Shown: piece by piece, positions 27,391-36,130 of the stretch
How the letters are laid out: every line of letters starts with the position of its first letter
How positions within the stretch are numbered: the first letter of the stretch is position 1
Source: Streptomyces sp. TBY4
GTDB lineage: Bacteria; Actinomycetota; Actinomycetes; Streptomycetales; Streptomycetaceae
NCBI RefSeq assembly: GCF_024213195.1
Contig: NZ_JANAVF010000024.1
Location: forward strand, 22,401-86,400
DNA length: 64,000 nucleotides
Direction: 5' to 3'
Notes under the pieces: model-generated
Told to the model about the DNA's origin: nothing
The model's input: the letters and a program-made list of their open reading frames with translations, nothing else
The model's database searches: none
Position numbers and translations under genes: made by a program

Positions 27391-28667
27391 GCGCCGCCAC
27401 CACCGTGCTGGAGGCCCGGATCCCGGGCTCCAAGAGCATCACCAACCGCGCGCTGCTCCTCGCGGCCGCCGCACCCGGCCGCAGCCGCCTCCGTGCGCCC
27501 CTGGTCAGCGACGACACCCTCGCCTTCCGGGCCGCGCTGACGGACCTGGGCACCGGTGTGCGCGACATCGGCGACAGCGGCTACGGGTACGGGGACGGCT
27601 CGGGCTACGGAGACGGCTCCGGGGAGGTCTGGGAGGTCACCGGGCGCGGCGCCGGACCGGCCGGCCCCGGCCGGGTCTGGTGCGCCGACGCCGGCACCGC
27701 GGCGCGGTTCCTGCCGCCGTTCGCGGCCACCGGGAGCGGGGAGATCGCCTTCGACGGCTCCGACCAGCTGCGGGCGCGCCCGCTGCGGCCGCTTCTGGAG
27801 GCGCTCACCGGGCTCGGGGCGAAGGTGCGCGGCACGGGCCTGCCCTTCACCCTCACGGCGCGGGGGCTGGCCGGCGGCCGCATCGAGCTGGACTCCGGGC
27901 TGAGCAGCCAGTACCTCTCCGGGCTGCTGATGGCCGCCCCGCTGATGGGCGGACCGCTCACGGTGGACGTGCCGCGGCTGGTCAGTCGCCCGTACGTGGA
28001 CATGACCCTGGCCCTGATGCGGCACTTCGGCGCGCGCGTGGAGGAGCAGGGCGGCGCGATCACCGTGCACCCCGGCGGGTACGCGCCGGCCGACCTGAAG
28101 ATCGAACCGGACGCCTCGACCGCCTCGTACTTCTTCGCGGCGGCGGCCGTCACCGGCCGCACCGTACGGGTCCAGGGCCTGGGCACCAGCAGCCTGCAGG
28201 GCGACATGGCGTTCGTGGACGTGCTGCGGCGCGCCGGGGCGGAGGTGACGAAGACCGACGACTGGACCGAGGTCACGGGCACGGGCCCGCTGCGCGGCGG
28301 TTTCACGGTCGACATGGGCGATATCTCGGACACCTTCATGACGATGGCCGCGATCGTCCCGCTCGCCGACGCTCCCGTCACCATCACGGGCATCGCCCAC
28401 GCCCGTCTGAAGGAGTCCGACCGCATCGCCGCCGTCGTCGGCAACCTGCGCGCGCTCGGCATCCGCGTCGAGGACGGCCCGGACCGCATCACGGTCCACC
28501 CGGGGACCCCCGCCCCGGCGGCGATCGACTGCCATCGCGACCACCGCATCGCGATGTCCTTCTCGGTGCTCGCCCTGCGCTCCGCCGGCATCACCCTGGA
28601 CGACCCGTCGTGCGTGGCGAAAACCTTCCCGGGCTTCCACGGGGAACTGAGCCGCCTCTTCGGCTGA
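27387..28667 (+). CDS. aroA: 3-Phosphoshikimate 1-carboxyvinyltransferase (EPSP synthase)
   Basis: This 426-aa protein has PGSKSITNRALLLAA, WCADAGTAARFLPPF, SRPYVDMTLALM, ARLKESDRIAAV and CHRDHRIAMSFSVL. It transfers enolpyruvate from PEP to shikimate-3-phosphate. ATGA overlap couples it to the transketolase gene. Residues 63-79 form an unusual Gly/Tyr/Asp/Ser-rich insertion with internal repeats, where ordinary family members have a short loop. A perfect hairpin follows the stop, closing the aromatic-supply operon. Confidence 0.94.
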   Translation: MSAATTVLEARIPGSKSITNRALLLAAAAPGRSRLRAPLVSDDTLAFRAALTDLGTGVRDIGDSGYGYGDGSGYGDGSGEVWEVTGRGAGPAGPGRVWCADAGTAARFLPPFAATGSGEIAFDGSDQLRARPLRPLLEALTGLGAKVRGTGLPFTLTARGLAGGRIELDSGLSSQYLSGLLMAAPLMGGPLTVDVPRLVSRPYVDMTLALMRHFGARVEEQGGAITVHPGGYAPADLKIEPDASTASYFFAAAAVTGRTVRVQGLGTSSLQGDMAFVDVLRRAGAEVTKTDDWTEVTGTGPLRGGFTVDMGDISDTFMTMAAIVPLADAPVTITGIAHARLKESDRIAAVVGNLRALGIRVEDGPDRITVHPGTPAPAAIDCHRDHRIAMSFSVLALRSAGITLDDPSCVAKTFPGFHGELSRLFG

Positions 28668-28698
28668 CCCGCACGGACGGCGCCCCGTCACAGGCCGC

Positions 28699-28745
28699 CA
28701 CGAAGAAGCAGGTCCTCGCCTCGGGCGGTGGCCTGCTTCTTCGTG
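28699..28745. terminator. Hairpin terminator after EPSP synthase
   Basis: Perfect 14-bp arms CACGAAGAAGCAGG (28699-28712) and CCTGCTTCTTCGTG (28732-28745) enclose a 19-nt loop. They lie about 30 bp after the aroA stop, between convergent operons. Confidence 0.8.
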
Positions 28746-28812
28746 CCGGCCGTCCCGTACACGGGCCCCGGGCCCGGCCAGGACCTCGGCGCCCCGGCCG
28801 GGAGCGCCTGGC

Positions 28813-28884
28813 GTACGGGTCGTACGGGTCGTACGGGCCGGAGGGGCCGGAGGGGCCGGAGGGGCCGGAGGGGCCGGAGGGGCC
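28813..28884. repeat. Eight 9-bp tandem units between convergent genes
   Basis: Two GTACGGGTC units and one GTACGGGCC are followed by five exact GGAGGGGCC units, all in 9-bp register. This minisatellite lies in the intergenic space between two terminators. Confidence 0.85.
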
Positions 28885-28912
28885 ATGAGCTTCCCGGGGT
28901 CCGCCCACGGGT

Positions 28913-28946
28913 GAGCCCCCAGGACCCGGTCGGGTCCTGGGGGCTC
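28913..28946. terminator. Hairpin terminator for the MFS exporter gene
   Basis: Perfect 16-bp arms at 28913-28928 and 28931-28946 (GAGCCCCCAGGACCCG and its complement) have a very short loop. They lie 25 bp beyond the stop of the minus-strand exporter. Confidence 0.82.
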
Positions 28947-28970
28947 GGGGAGGTCGTACGGGAGCCGCGG

Positions 28971-30449
28971 TCAGTGCTGCGGGGAGCCGGCCGCCCGCTT
29001 GCGTGCCGAGGCGCGCAGCGCCGCGACCAGGGTGAGCACCATGGTCAGGGCGGAGATGGCGGTGACCACCCAGAGGCCCTGGTGGAAGCTGCCCAGGGTC
29101 TCGCCGCCGCCCTCGGAGGTACCCTCGCCCGCCATCGTGGCGGTCACGATCGCCAGGACGACGGCCGCGCCGACCTGGTATCCCGTCTGAAGCACACCGG
29201 CGGCCAGACCCTGCTCCGAGTCGTCCACGCCGGTGGTCGCCTGGACGTTGGCGGCGGGGAAGGAGAAGGGGAAGGCGATGCCGATGAGCACGATGCTGGG
29301 CAGGATCACCCAGACGTAGGAGGACGTTTCGTCGATCCGCAGGAAGAGCAGGTACGAGGCGGTGTAGGCGACGAACCCGGCGAAGATCATCCACTGGACA
29401 CCGAACCGCGAGATCAGCTTGCCGGCCCGGGGCGCGATCGTGGCGATGAGCAGACCGATGGGCAGGAAGGCCAGCGCCATCTGCATCGGTGACCAGTCGC
29501 GCAGGGACTGCAGGTAGAGACCGCCGATGAACTGGAAGCTCATGTAGGTGCCGAGGATCGCCGCGGCGACCAGGCTTGCGCCGACCAGCGCGCGGTTGCG
29601 CAGCAGGCCGAGGCGCAGCAGGGGCTGGGCCGCCCGGCGTTCGATGGCGACGAAGGCCGCCAGGAGGACCAGGGTGGCGGCGAACATCCCCAGCGTCCGC
29701 GCCGAGAGCCAGCCCACGTTGGGGGCCTCGACGATGCTGTAGACGAGGATCAGCATCGCGGCGGTGACGGTGAAGGCACCGGCGACGTCGAACTTGCCCT
29801 CGGCGCGGTCGGACTTGACGTCCCGGGGCACCAGGGCCACGGCGCCGATGAAGGTGAGGATCGCCACGGCGACCGGGAGGATGAAGGTCCAGCGCCAGTT
29901 GATCTCGGTGAGCGCGCCGCCGACGATGACGCCGGTGGAGTAGCCGACCGCGCCGCAGGCGGTGTAGATGCCGACCGCGCGGTTGCGCTGGGGGCCCGCC
30001 GGGAAGCTGGTGATGATGATGGACAGGCTGGCCGGGGCGGTGAAGGCGGCGCCGACACCCATGACGAACCGGGCGATGATCACCACGAGTCCGTCATCGG
30101 TGATCCCGCCGACCATCGAGCCGACGGCGAAGATGGCGACACCCCACAGGAACATGCGGCGCCGGCCCAGGAGGTCGGCCATGCGTCCGCTCAGCAGCAG
30201 GAAGCCGCCGAATCCGAGGACGTAGGCGCTGACGACCCACTGCACGGCTGCCGTGCTCATGCCCAGGTCGGCCTGGATGGGCGGGACCGCGACGCCGACC
30301 ATGATGTTGTCGAGGGCGTCCAGGAAGAACGCGGCACAGACACTGACGAGCAGGCCCCACTGGCGGAATCCCCAGCTGTTATCGGTTCCTTCTGTCTTCC
30401 TCTCGGGTTCGACTGCTGTCTCGACTGCTGATTCGCTGGATGTAGGCAT
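28971..30449 (-). CDS. MFS drug exporter, DHA2 (14-TMS) type
   Basis: This 492-aa exporter of about 14 membrane segments has an N-terminal cytosolic tail and then FFLDALDNIMVGVAVPPIQADLG. Motif A is GRMADLLGRRRMFLWG and motif C is GVIVGGALTEINWRWTFI. It probably pumps out the cluster product or a toxic intermediate. It is followed on the minus strand by its own hairpin and preceded by the oxidase gene with an 87-bp gap, so both may share a promoter. Confidence 0.9.
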   Translation of the reverse strand: MPTSSESAVETAVEPERKTEGTDNSWGFRQWGLLVSVCAAFFLDALDNIMVGVAVPPIQADLGMSTAAVQWVVSAYVLGFGGFLLLSGRMADLLGRRRMFLWGVAIFAVGSMVGGITDDGLVVIIARFVMGVGAAFTAPASLSIIITSFPAGPQRNRAVGIYTACGAVGYSTGVIVGGALTEINWRWTFILPVAVAILTFIGAVALVPRDVKSDRAEGKFDVAGAFTVTAAMLILVYSIVEAPNVGWLSARTLGMFAATLVLLAAFVAIERRAAQPLLRLGLLRNRALVGASLVAAAILGTYMSFQFIGGLYLQSLRDWSPMQMALAFLPIGLLIATIAPRAGKLISRFGVQWMIFAGFVAYTASYLLFLRIDETSSYVWVILPSIVLIGIAFPFSFPAANVQATTGVDDSEQGLAAGVLQTGYQVGAAVVLAIVTATMAGEGTSEGGGETLGSFHQGLWVVTAISALTMVLTLVAALRASARKRAAGSPQH

Positions 30450-30536
30450 GCCTGTCCCAATTCACTAGTCACGTGCCGGTCAGAGCGACACGACCCGGGC
30501 GACGGCCTGCCGTCCCGGCCGCCCTCGCCGTTCCGG

Positions 30537-31748
30537 TTATCCCTTGAGTCCGAGGGGGAAGGGCGCCTCAGGCGTCCCCCCGAGGAGGTAGGCGCCCGCC
30601 GACTGCACGATCTGGTCCTGGGCGAGGATGTGCTGGCACATCGTGTGCAGATCGCGGAGCCAACGGCCCAGCGGCGAGGCCTGGTAGATCGAACCCGTAC
30701 CGACGAGGTCGGAGAGGCGGGTGACGATCGAGCGAGCCGTCTTGAAGGCGTTGACGCGGGCCAGCGCCGCGGCGACCTGCTGCTCCGGGGTCGGCTCGGT
30801 GCCGGACACCAGCCGCTCCCACAGTTCGTCCAGGGAGCCGTAGACCGCGTAGCGGGCCGCGGACAGCTCCATCTCGGCCTGGCCGAGGGCGATCTGTACC
30901 CGGTAACTGTCCTTCCAGGCCAGACCCGTGGCCCTCTCGACCCGGTTGGCCGCCAGCTCGCGTACATGGTCGATGGCCGCACGGGCGACGCCGAGCGGTA
31001 CGCCGGGCACGTTGCCCAGGAAGGCATCGGGGGCGGCGTAGGGACCCGAGGTGTGCGGGTTCGTGAAGAAGAAGGAGCGCTCCTCCGGCACGAACAGGTC
31101 GTTGGCCTGGTAGTCCATGCTGCCGCTGCCGGCCAGACCGACGGTGTGCCACGTGTCGATCTTCTCGAAGTCTTCGTTGCGGGCCACGATCAGCCGCCAG
31201 TTCACCGGCGAGCCGTCGGGCCCCGCTTCGGGCTCCCCGTTGCTGTGGACCACACAGCCGCCGACAACCCAGTCGGCGTGCGCGATCCCGCTGCCGAACG
31301 GCCAGCGGCCGTTGACGATGTAGCCACCGGGGACCCGCTCGGCGCGCCCGGCCGGGAAGATGAGGCCGGCGGTTATTGCGTCGGGGTTCTCCAGCATTTC
31401 CTTGACGACGGGCTCGTCCAGGTAACCGGCGTAGATCCAGGTGTCCATGCCGATCATGCCGCACCAGCCGACCGCCGGGTCGCCGTAGGAGAGCGCCTCG
31501 ATCACCTCGGTCTGCTGCGCGAATGTGAGTTCCGGCCCGCCCCAGTCCTTCGACAGGCCAGTACGGAAGACGCCCGTCTCGCGGAGCAGCTGGGCGACGT
31601 CGTCGGGCAGGCGCCGGTTGAGCTCGATCTCCGCAGACCGTTCACGCAGCAGTGGGGCCACTGCGCGAGCGCGCGCCAGGATGTCCTCCGCCGAGGTGGG
31701 CGCCTTCTCGCGCTGCTCGGTGGGCCTGGGAGTCTCCATGATGGTCAC
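30537..31748 (-). CDS. Acyl-CoA-dehydrogenase-fold flavin-dependent monooxygenase/oxidase
   Basis: This protein of about 403 aa belongs to the acyl-CoA dehydrogenase superfamily, closest in character to group D flavin monooxygenases (HsaA and HPA-hydroxylase C2-like). It has LLRETGVFRTGLSKDWGG, ALSYGDPAVGWCGM, INGRWPFGSGIAHADW-type segments and the terminal HTMCQHILAQDQIVQSAGAYLLGG. It probably uses reduced flavin to oxidise an aromatic or thioester-bound substrate. GTG 31748 (behind AGGGGG) is preferred; ATG 31739 is the alternative. A strong inverted repeat about 140 bp upstream may be its operator. Confidence 0.82.
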   Translation of the reverse strand: MTIMETPRPTEQREKAPTSAEDILARARAVAPLLRERSAEIELNRRLPDDVAQLLRETGVFRTGLSKDWGGPELTFAQQTEVIEALSYGDPAVGWCGMIGMDTWIYAGYLDEPVVKEMLENPDAITAGLIFPAGRAERVPGGYIVNGRWPFGSGIAHADWVVGGCVVHSNGEPEAGPDGSPVNWRLIVARNEDFEKIDTWHTVGLAGSGSMDYQANDLFVPEERSFFFTNPHTSGPYAAPDAFLGNVPGVPLGVARAAIDHVRELAANRVERATGLAWKDSYRVQIALGQAEMELSAARYAVYGSLDELWERLVSGTEPTPEQQVAAALARVNAFKTARSIVTRLSDLVGTGSIYQASPLGRWLRDLHTMCQHILAQDQIVQSAGAYLLGGTPEAPFPLGLKG

Positions 31749-31888
31749 GTAAAAGGCCCCCTGTGCCTGTGTAATCGTCCGGTACGGGAGCGAGGCGGTC
31801 CGCTCCTCCGGATTCACGGTATGTACCAGGACACCTCGGCTCTTGCCTGAATGCGCATGCGATCTGGCACGTGCGTGCACACTCTCAA

Positions 31889-31921
31889 CCTAACCTCCTA
31901 AGCGGCTGTTAGAAGGTTAGG
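31889..31921. promoter_or_regulatory. 33-bp inverted repeat, candidate operator
   Basis: CCTAACCTCCTAA and TTAGAAGGTTAGG are 13-bp arms with a single mismatch around a 7-bp spacer. The site lies upstream of the minus-strand oxidase gene and is AT-richer than its surroundings, as expected of a promoter/operator. It could alternatively be a terminator for the minus-strand DHFR-like gene's neighbour. Confidence 0.55.
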
Positions 31922-32035
31922 ATAGCGGCAGTCGTCCTGTCCCGCGACAGCCGAACGCCGCTGCGCCCTGCCGTGGGGGTCGGCAGGGCGCAGCGGCGTG
32001 ATGAGGGGTCGGTGGTCGGCGAGGGCGGGGTCCCG

Positions 32036-32608
32036 TCAGCGGACGACGTCGAAGACGTTCAGCTGCAGGCCGTTGGCGTAGGCCTCGTGCTCGACGAGCT
32101 TCAGCTTCTGCGCGTCCTTGTCGGTCGCGCTGAAGAGCCGCTTGCCCGCACCGAGGAGCAGCGGGAAGACGAGCAGGTGGTAGCGGTCGATCAGGCCGGC
32201 GTCGGAGAGCGCCCGGTTCAGGGCGGCGCTGCCGTGGACGATGATCGGGCCGCCCTCGGTCTCCTTCAGTGCGGCGACCTCGTCGAGGGTGCGCAGGATC
32301 GTGGTCTCGCCCCAGTTCGACACGAGGTCGTCCTCGGTGAGGGTGGTGGAGACGACGTACTTCGGCATGGCCTTGTAGTCGGCGAAGTCCTCCATGTCGG
32401 GCCACACCGGGCTGAACGCCTCGTAGCTCGTGCGGCCCAGCAGGATCGCGGAGGCCTCCTTCTGCTCCCGGCCCTTGATCTCGAACGCCTCGGGCAGGAA
32501 CTCGACGTCCTTGAAGGTCCAGCCGGAGTTCCGGTAGCCGGGCTCGCCGCCGGGGGCCTCCACGACGCCGTCGAGGGAGATGAAGGCGGAGCTGATCAGG
32601 GTGCGCAT
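32036..32608 (-). CDS. Dihydrofolate-reductase-fold protein (RibD C-terminal type)
   Basis: This 190-aa protein has MRTLISSAFISLDGVVEAPGG, ILLGRTSYEAFSPVW and a central HGSAALNRALSDAGLID segment, typical of the RibD_C/DHFR-like family common in actinobacteria. It presumably uses NADPH to reduce an unknown substrate. It is monocistronic. Confidence 0.88.
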   Translation of the reverse strand: MRTLISSAFISLDGVVEAPGGEPGYRNSGWTFKDVEFLPEAFEIKGREQKEASAILLGRTSYEAFSPVWPDMEDFADYKAMPKYVVSTTLTEDDLVSNWGETTILRTLDEVAALKETEGGPIIVHGSAALNRALSDAGLIDRYHLLVFPLLLGAGKRLFSATDKDAQKLKLVEHEAYANGLQLNVFDVVR

Positions 32609-32761
32609 CGTGGGTCCTCGGAATCTTGTGACGGGCTCTTGGCGGGTTCACATGTAAGACCGGGGGGTTCCGGGAAACTCATCGCTCCCGGCCCAACTTT
32701 TTTCCGGACCGTGAGCGGACCGGACCAGCCCGGTCTGCCCTGGCCCCCCGGGTCCAGTTGA

Positions 32762-33229
32762 TCAATGTATCTGGGCGGTGGCTGCGGTGATGAAGGCGTT
32801 GAGGGCGTCCTCCAGGTCCTGCTCGCGGCGGGCCAGTTCGGCTCGGGTGGATGCCGCGCGCAGGGGGCCGAGGGCGTCGAAGGCCGAGGCGGCCAGCGCG
32901 ACGAGCGCGGAGTCCGCGGCGAGCAGGCGGACTTGGAACTGGGAGTTCTCCGCGGCGGCGCCCAGCCGGTCGCACTCGGCGAAGGCGTGCCGCGTCTCGG
33001 GTCCGTCGGGGGCTTCCTGCAGGCGGAACCAGAGGGTGACGGTGGCCTGCTTGAGCGCGGTGACGGATCCCGCGTAGGCGCTGTAGGTCGTCAGGCGGTC
33101 CTGCCGCAGCTGCTGGGAACGGGCGAAGAGCTCCGCCCGTGCGCTCGTACGGCGCTGGACGGCAAAGGTGAGGGCGGACCCCAGCAGGGTCCCCGAGACA
33201 GCGATCAAGCTGGTCAGCACAGCCTCCAT
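32762..33229 (-). CDS. Small membrane-anchored protein with coiled-coil character
   Basis: This 155-aa protein starts with a hydrophobic segment (VLTSLIAVSGTLLGSALTFAV) followed by a basic, Arg/Gln-rich and then Ala/Glu-rich helical region. It is probably anchored by one N-terminal helix with the rest cytoplasmic. No catalytic family is recognised. It is divergent from the DUF4097 module. Confidence 0.7.
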   Translation of the reverse strand: MEAVLTSLIAVSGTLLGSALTFAVQRRTSARAELFARSQQLRQDRLTTYSAYAGSVTALKQATVTLWFRLQEAPDGPETRHAFAECDRLGAAAENSQFQVRLLAADSALVALAASAFDALGPLRAASTRAELARREQDLEDALNAFITAATAQIH

Positions 33230-33498
33230 GCCCGCATCCCACCACAGGGGCCGGCACTCGCACAGGCTGCGGACGAGGGCGGGGCCCGGCGGGCGGTCCG
33301 TGTAGCTTTCACTTCCACCTCATTGCAACGCTCCGGGTTGCGGTCGTTGCGTTTAGCTTTAAGCCTTCGCAACGATTTACCGCCTCTGACCTGCTCTTAC
33401 TCGGTTTCCTCGCAATGAGTTGCTTGCCGGGGTATGGAAAGCAACGTAGCTTTTCCCTCATCGGAAACACCGAGTCGACCGAGTCGCAGGAGAGAAAA

Positions 33499-34173
33499 AT
33501 GCCGAACTTCACCGCCCCCACCGCCGCCCCGATCTCCGCCGTCCTGGACATCCCCGCCGGCATCGTCCGCTTCATCGCCGCCGACCGCACCGACACCGTG
33601 GTCGAGGTCCGGCCCGCCGACGCCTCGAAGGGCCGCGACGTGAAGGCTGCCGAGCAGACCTCGGTCGAGTACGCCGAGGGCGTCCTGCGGATCGCGGCCC
33701 CGGCGAAGAACCAGCTGATGGGCGCCTCCGGTTCCGTCGAGGTGACCGTCCAGCTGCCCGCCGGCTCCCGCGTCGACGCGAAGGCGGCCAGCGCCGAACT
33801 CCGCGGCGTCGGACGCCTCGGCGACGTCGTCTTCGAGGGCGCGCAGGCCTCGGTCAAGCTCGACGAAGCTGCGAGCGCCCACCTGACCCTCGAGGCCGGC
33901 GACGTCTCGGTCGGCCGTCTGGGCGGCTCCGCCCGGATCAGCACCCAGAAGGGCGACCTGCGCATCGCCGAGGCGCTGCGCGGCACGGTCGAACTGCACA
34001 CCGAGTACGGCGAGATCTCGGTCGGCGCCGCCCGCGGGGTCAGCGCCACCCTCGACGCCGGCACCTCCCTCGGCCGGATCCACAACGCCCTGCACAACGC
34101 GGACGGCGCCGCCGCCGGCCTCGCCATCCGCGCGACCACCGCCTACGGGGACATCAGCGCCCGCAGCCTCTGA
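33499..34173 (+). CDS. DUF4097 beta-strand-repeat protein, copy 1
   Basis: This 224-aa protein with repetitive beta-strand segments (PADASKGRDVKAAEQT, VTVQLPAGSRVDAKAASAEL, VELHTEYGEISVGAARG) fits DUF4097 adhesin-like proteins. Start ATG 33499 follows AGGAGAG. It heads an operon with an ABC ATPase and permease; an equivalent trio occurs at 47.5-50.2 kb. Its role in the transporter is unknown. Confidence 0.85.
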   Translation: MPNFTAPTAAPISAVLDIPAGIVRFIAADRTDTVVEVRPADASKGRDVKAAEQTSVEYAEGVLRIAAPAKNQLMGASGSVEVTVQLPAGSRVDAKAASAELRGVGRLGDVVFEGAQASVKLDEAASAHLTLEAGDVSVGRLGGSARISTQKGDLRIAEALRGTVELHTEYGEISVGAARGVSATLDAGTSLGRIHNALHNADGAAAGLAIRATTAYGDISARSL

Positions 34174-34217
34174 CATCCATCCGCATCCGCATCCGCACCC
34201 GTAAAGGAGCACCCCTC

Positions 34218-35198
34218 ATGACCAGCTGGGCCATCACGGCGAACGGGCTGCGCAAGTCCTACGGCGACAAGACCGTCCTCGACGGCATCGACCTGGCCGT
34301 CCCCGAAGGAACGGTCTTCTCCCTGCTCGGCCCGAACGGCGCGGGCAAGACCACCGCCGTGAAGATCCTCTCCACCCTCGTCTCCCCGGATCCCGCCTCC
34401 GGCGAGATCCGGGTCGGCGGCCACGACCTGGCCACCGCCCCGCGGGCCGCCCGCGCCGCGATCGGGGTCACCGGGCAGTTCTCGGCTGTGGACGGGCTGA
34501 TCACGGGTGAGGAGAACATGCTGCTGATGGCGGACCTGCATCACCTGTCGAAGGGTGAGGGGCGGCGGGTGGCGGCCGAGTTGCTGGAGCGGTTCGACCT
34601 CACGGAGGCGGCGAAGAAGCCGGCTTCGACGTACTCGGGCGGTATGAAGCGGCGGCTCGACATCGCGATGACGTTGGTGGGTGATCCGCGGATCATCTTC
34701 CTCGACGAGCCGACGACCGGGCTGGACCCGCGGTCCCGTCACAACATGTGGCAGATCATCCGCGAGCTCGTCTCGGATGGAGTGACGGTCTTCCTCACCA
34801 CGCAGTACCTGGAGGAGGCCGACCAGCTCGCCGACCGCATCGCGGTGCTGCACGACGGGAAGATCGCGGCCGAGGGCACCGCCGAGGAGTTGAAGCGGCT
34901 GATTCCCGGAGGCCACGTACGGCTGCGGTTCTCGGACCCGGACGTCTACCGGTTCGCGGCCGGTGTGCTGGGTGAAGCCGCCCGGGACGACGAGGCGCTG
35001 GCCTTGCAGATTCCCAGTGACGGCAGCCAGCGCGCGCTGCGCTCCGTACTCGACCGGCTGGACTCGGCCGGCATCGAGGCCGACGAGCTGACCGTGCACA
35101 CCCCCGACCTCGACGACGTGTTCTTCGCCCTCACCGGCACCGACCCGCGTCACGGCCAGTCCACCCTGCCCAGCCAGTCCAAGGAGAACGTCCGATGA
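34218..35198 (+). CDS. DrrA-type ABC transporter ATP-binding protein, copy 1
   Basis: This 326-aa protein has Walker A GPNGAGKTT, signature YSGGMKRRLD, Walker B IIFLDEPTTGLDPRS and a DrrA-like C-terminal domain. It energises drug or lipid export with the permease encoded next (ATGA overlap). The central part is almost identical at nucleotide level to the paralogue at 48.7-49.3 kb, and its third-position usage there (GTTGGTGGGTGATCC, GAGTTGCTG) is looser than its neighbours, suggesting gene conversion or shared recent origin. Confidence 0.93.
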   Translation: MTSWAITANGLRKSYGDKTVLDGIDLAVPEGTVFSLLGPNGAGKTTAVKILSTLVSPDPASGEIRVGGHDLATAPRAARAAIGVTGQFSAVDGLITGEENMLLMADLHHLSKGEGRRVAAELLERFDLTEAAKKPASTYSGGMKRRLDIAMTLVGDPRIIFLDEPTTGLDPRSRHNMWQIIRELVSDGVTVFLTTQYLEEADQLADRIAVLHDGKIAAEGTAEELKRLIPGGHVRLRFSDPDVYRFAAGVLGEAARDDEALALQIPSDGSQRALRSVLDRLDSAGIEADELTVHTPDLDDVFFALTGTDPRHGQSTLPSQSKENVR

Positions 35199-35980
35199 GC
35201 TCCCTCTCCCTCGCCGTCCGCGACTCGTCCACGATGCTGCGCCGCAACCTCCTGCACGCCCGGCGCTACCCGTCCCTCACGCTGAACCTGCTGCTCACGC
35301 CGATCATGCTGCTCCTGCTCTTCGTCTACATCTTCGGCGACGTGATGAGCGCGGGCATCGGCGGCGGCAGCCGCTCCGACTACATCGCCTACCTCGTGCC
35401 GGGCCTGCTGCTGATGACCATCGGCAGCACCACGATCGGCACCGCGGTGTCCGTCTCCAACGACATGACCGAGGGCATCATCGCCCGCTTCCGCACGATG
35501 GCGATCCACCGCGGGGCCGTGCTCATCGGGCACGTCGTCGGCAGCGTGCTCCAGTCGATCGCGAGCGTCGTCCTCATGGGAGCCGTCGCGGTGGCCATCG
35601 GCTTCCGGTCCACGGACGCCACGGCCCTGGAATGGCTGGCGGCCTTCGGGCTCCTCGTCCTCTTCGCCCTGGCGCTCACCTGGATCGCCGTCGGCATGGG
35701 CCTCGTCAGCCCGAACGCCGAGGCCGCCAGCAACAACGCGATGCCGCTGATCCTGCTGCCGCTGCTGTCCAGCGCCTTCGTCCCCGTCGAGGGGATGCCG
35801 GGCTGGTTCCAGCCCATCGCGGAGTACCAGCCCTTCACCCCCGCCATCGAGACCCTGCGCGGGCTGCTGCTCGGCACCGAGATCGGCCACAACGGATGGA
35901 TCGCGGTCGCCTGGTGCGTGGGCCTCGCGGTGCTCGGCTACTTCTGGTCGGCCTCGAAGTTCAACGGCGACCCGAAGTAA
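35195..35980 (+). CDS. DrrB-type ABC-2 permease, copy 1
   Basis: This 261-aa protein has about six membrane segments and the ABC-2 signature region (YLVPGLLLMTIGSTTIGTAV, GIIARFRTMAIHRGAVL, and the ending EIGHNGWIAVAW). It pairs with the upstream ATPase via a 4-bp overlap. It is highly similar to the permease at 49386-50171. A strong hairpin follows. Confidence 0.92.
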   Translation: MSSLSLAVRDSSTMLRRNLLHARRYPSLTLNLLLTPIMLLLLFVYIFGDVMSAGIGGGSRSDYIAYLVPGLLLMTIGSTTIGTAVSVSNDMTEGIIARFRTMAIHRGAVLIGHVVGSVLQSIASVVLMGAVAVAIGFRSTDATALEWLAAFGLLVLFALALTWIAVGMGLVSPNAEAASNNAMPLILLPLLSSAFVPVEGMPGWFQPIAEYQPFTPAIETLRGLLLGTEIGHNGWIAVAWCVGLAVLGYFWSASKFNGDPK

Positions 35981-36025
35981 CCGCCGTGACACCGCGGGCC
36001 ACTCCCCGCACCCCCACTCCGCCCC

Positions 36026-36068
36026 GAGGCGGCGTACCCCCCGACCACCTGTCGGAGTACGCCGCCTC
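36026..36068. terminator. Hairpin terminator after ABC permease
   Basis: Perfect 12-bp arms GAGGCGGCGTAC (36026-36037) and GTACGCCGCCTC (36057-36068) have an inner CCGAC/GTCGG stem in the loop. They lie 45 bp past the stop. Confidence 0.8.
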
Positions 36069-36130
36069 TTTCGTGTGCGGAGGCCTTGTGGCGCGGCTGC
36101 GGCGAGAGTTCCTAGGATGGCGGCCGGGGC

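Noticed and set aside
31815..31835. GGTATGTACC as a further ARE-like site
   Set aside because: The palindrome is too short and lacks the spaced ATAC/GTAT ends of the other four sites.
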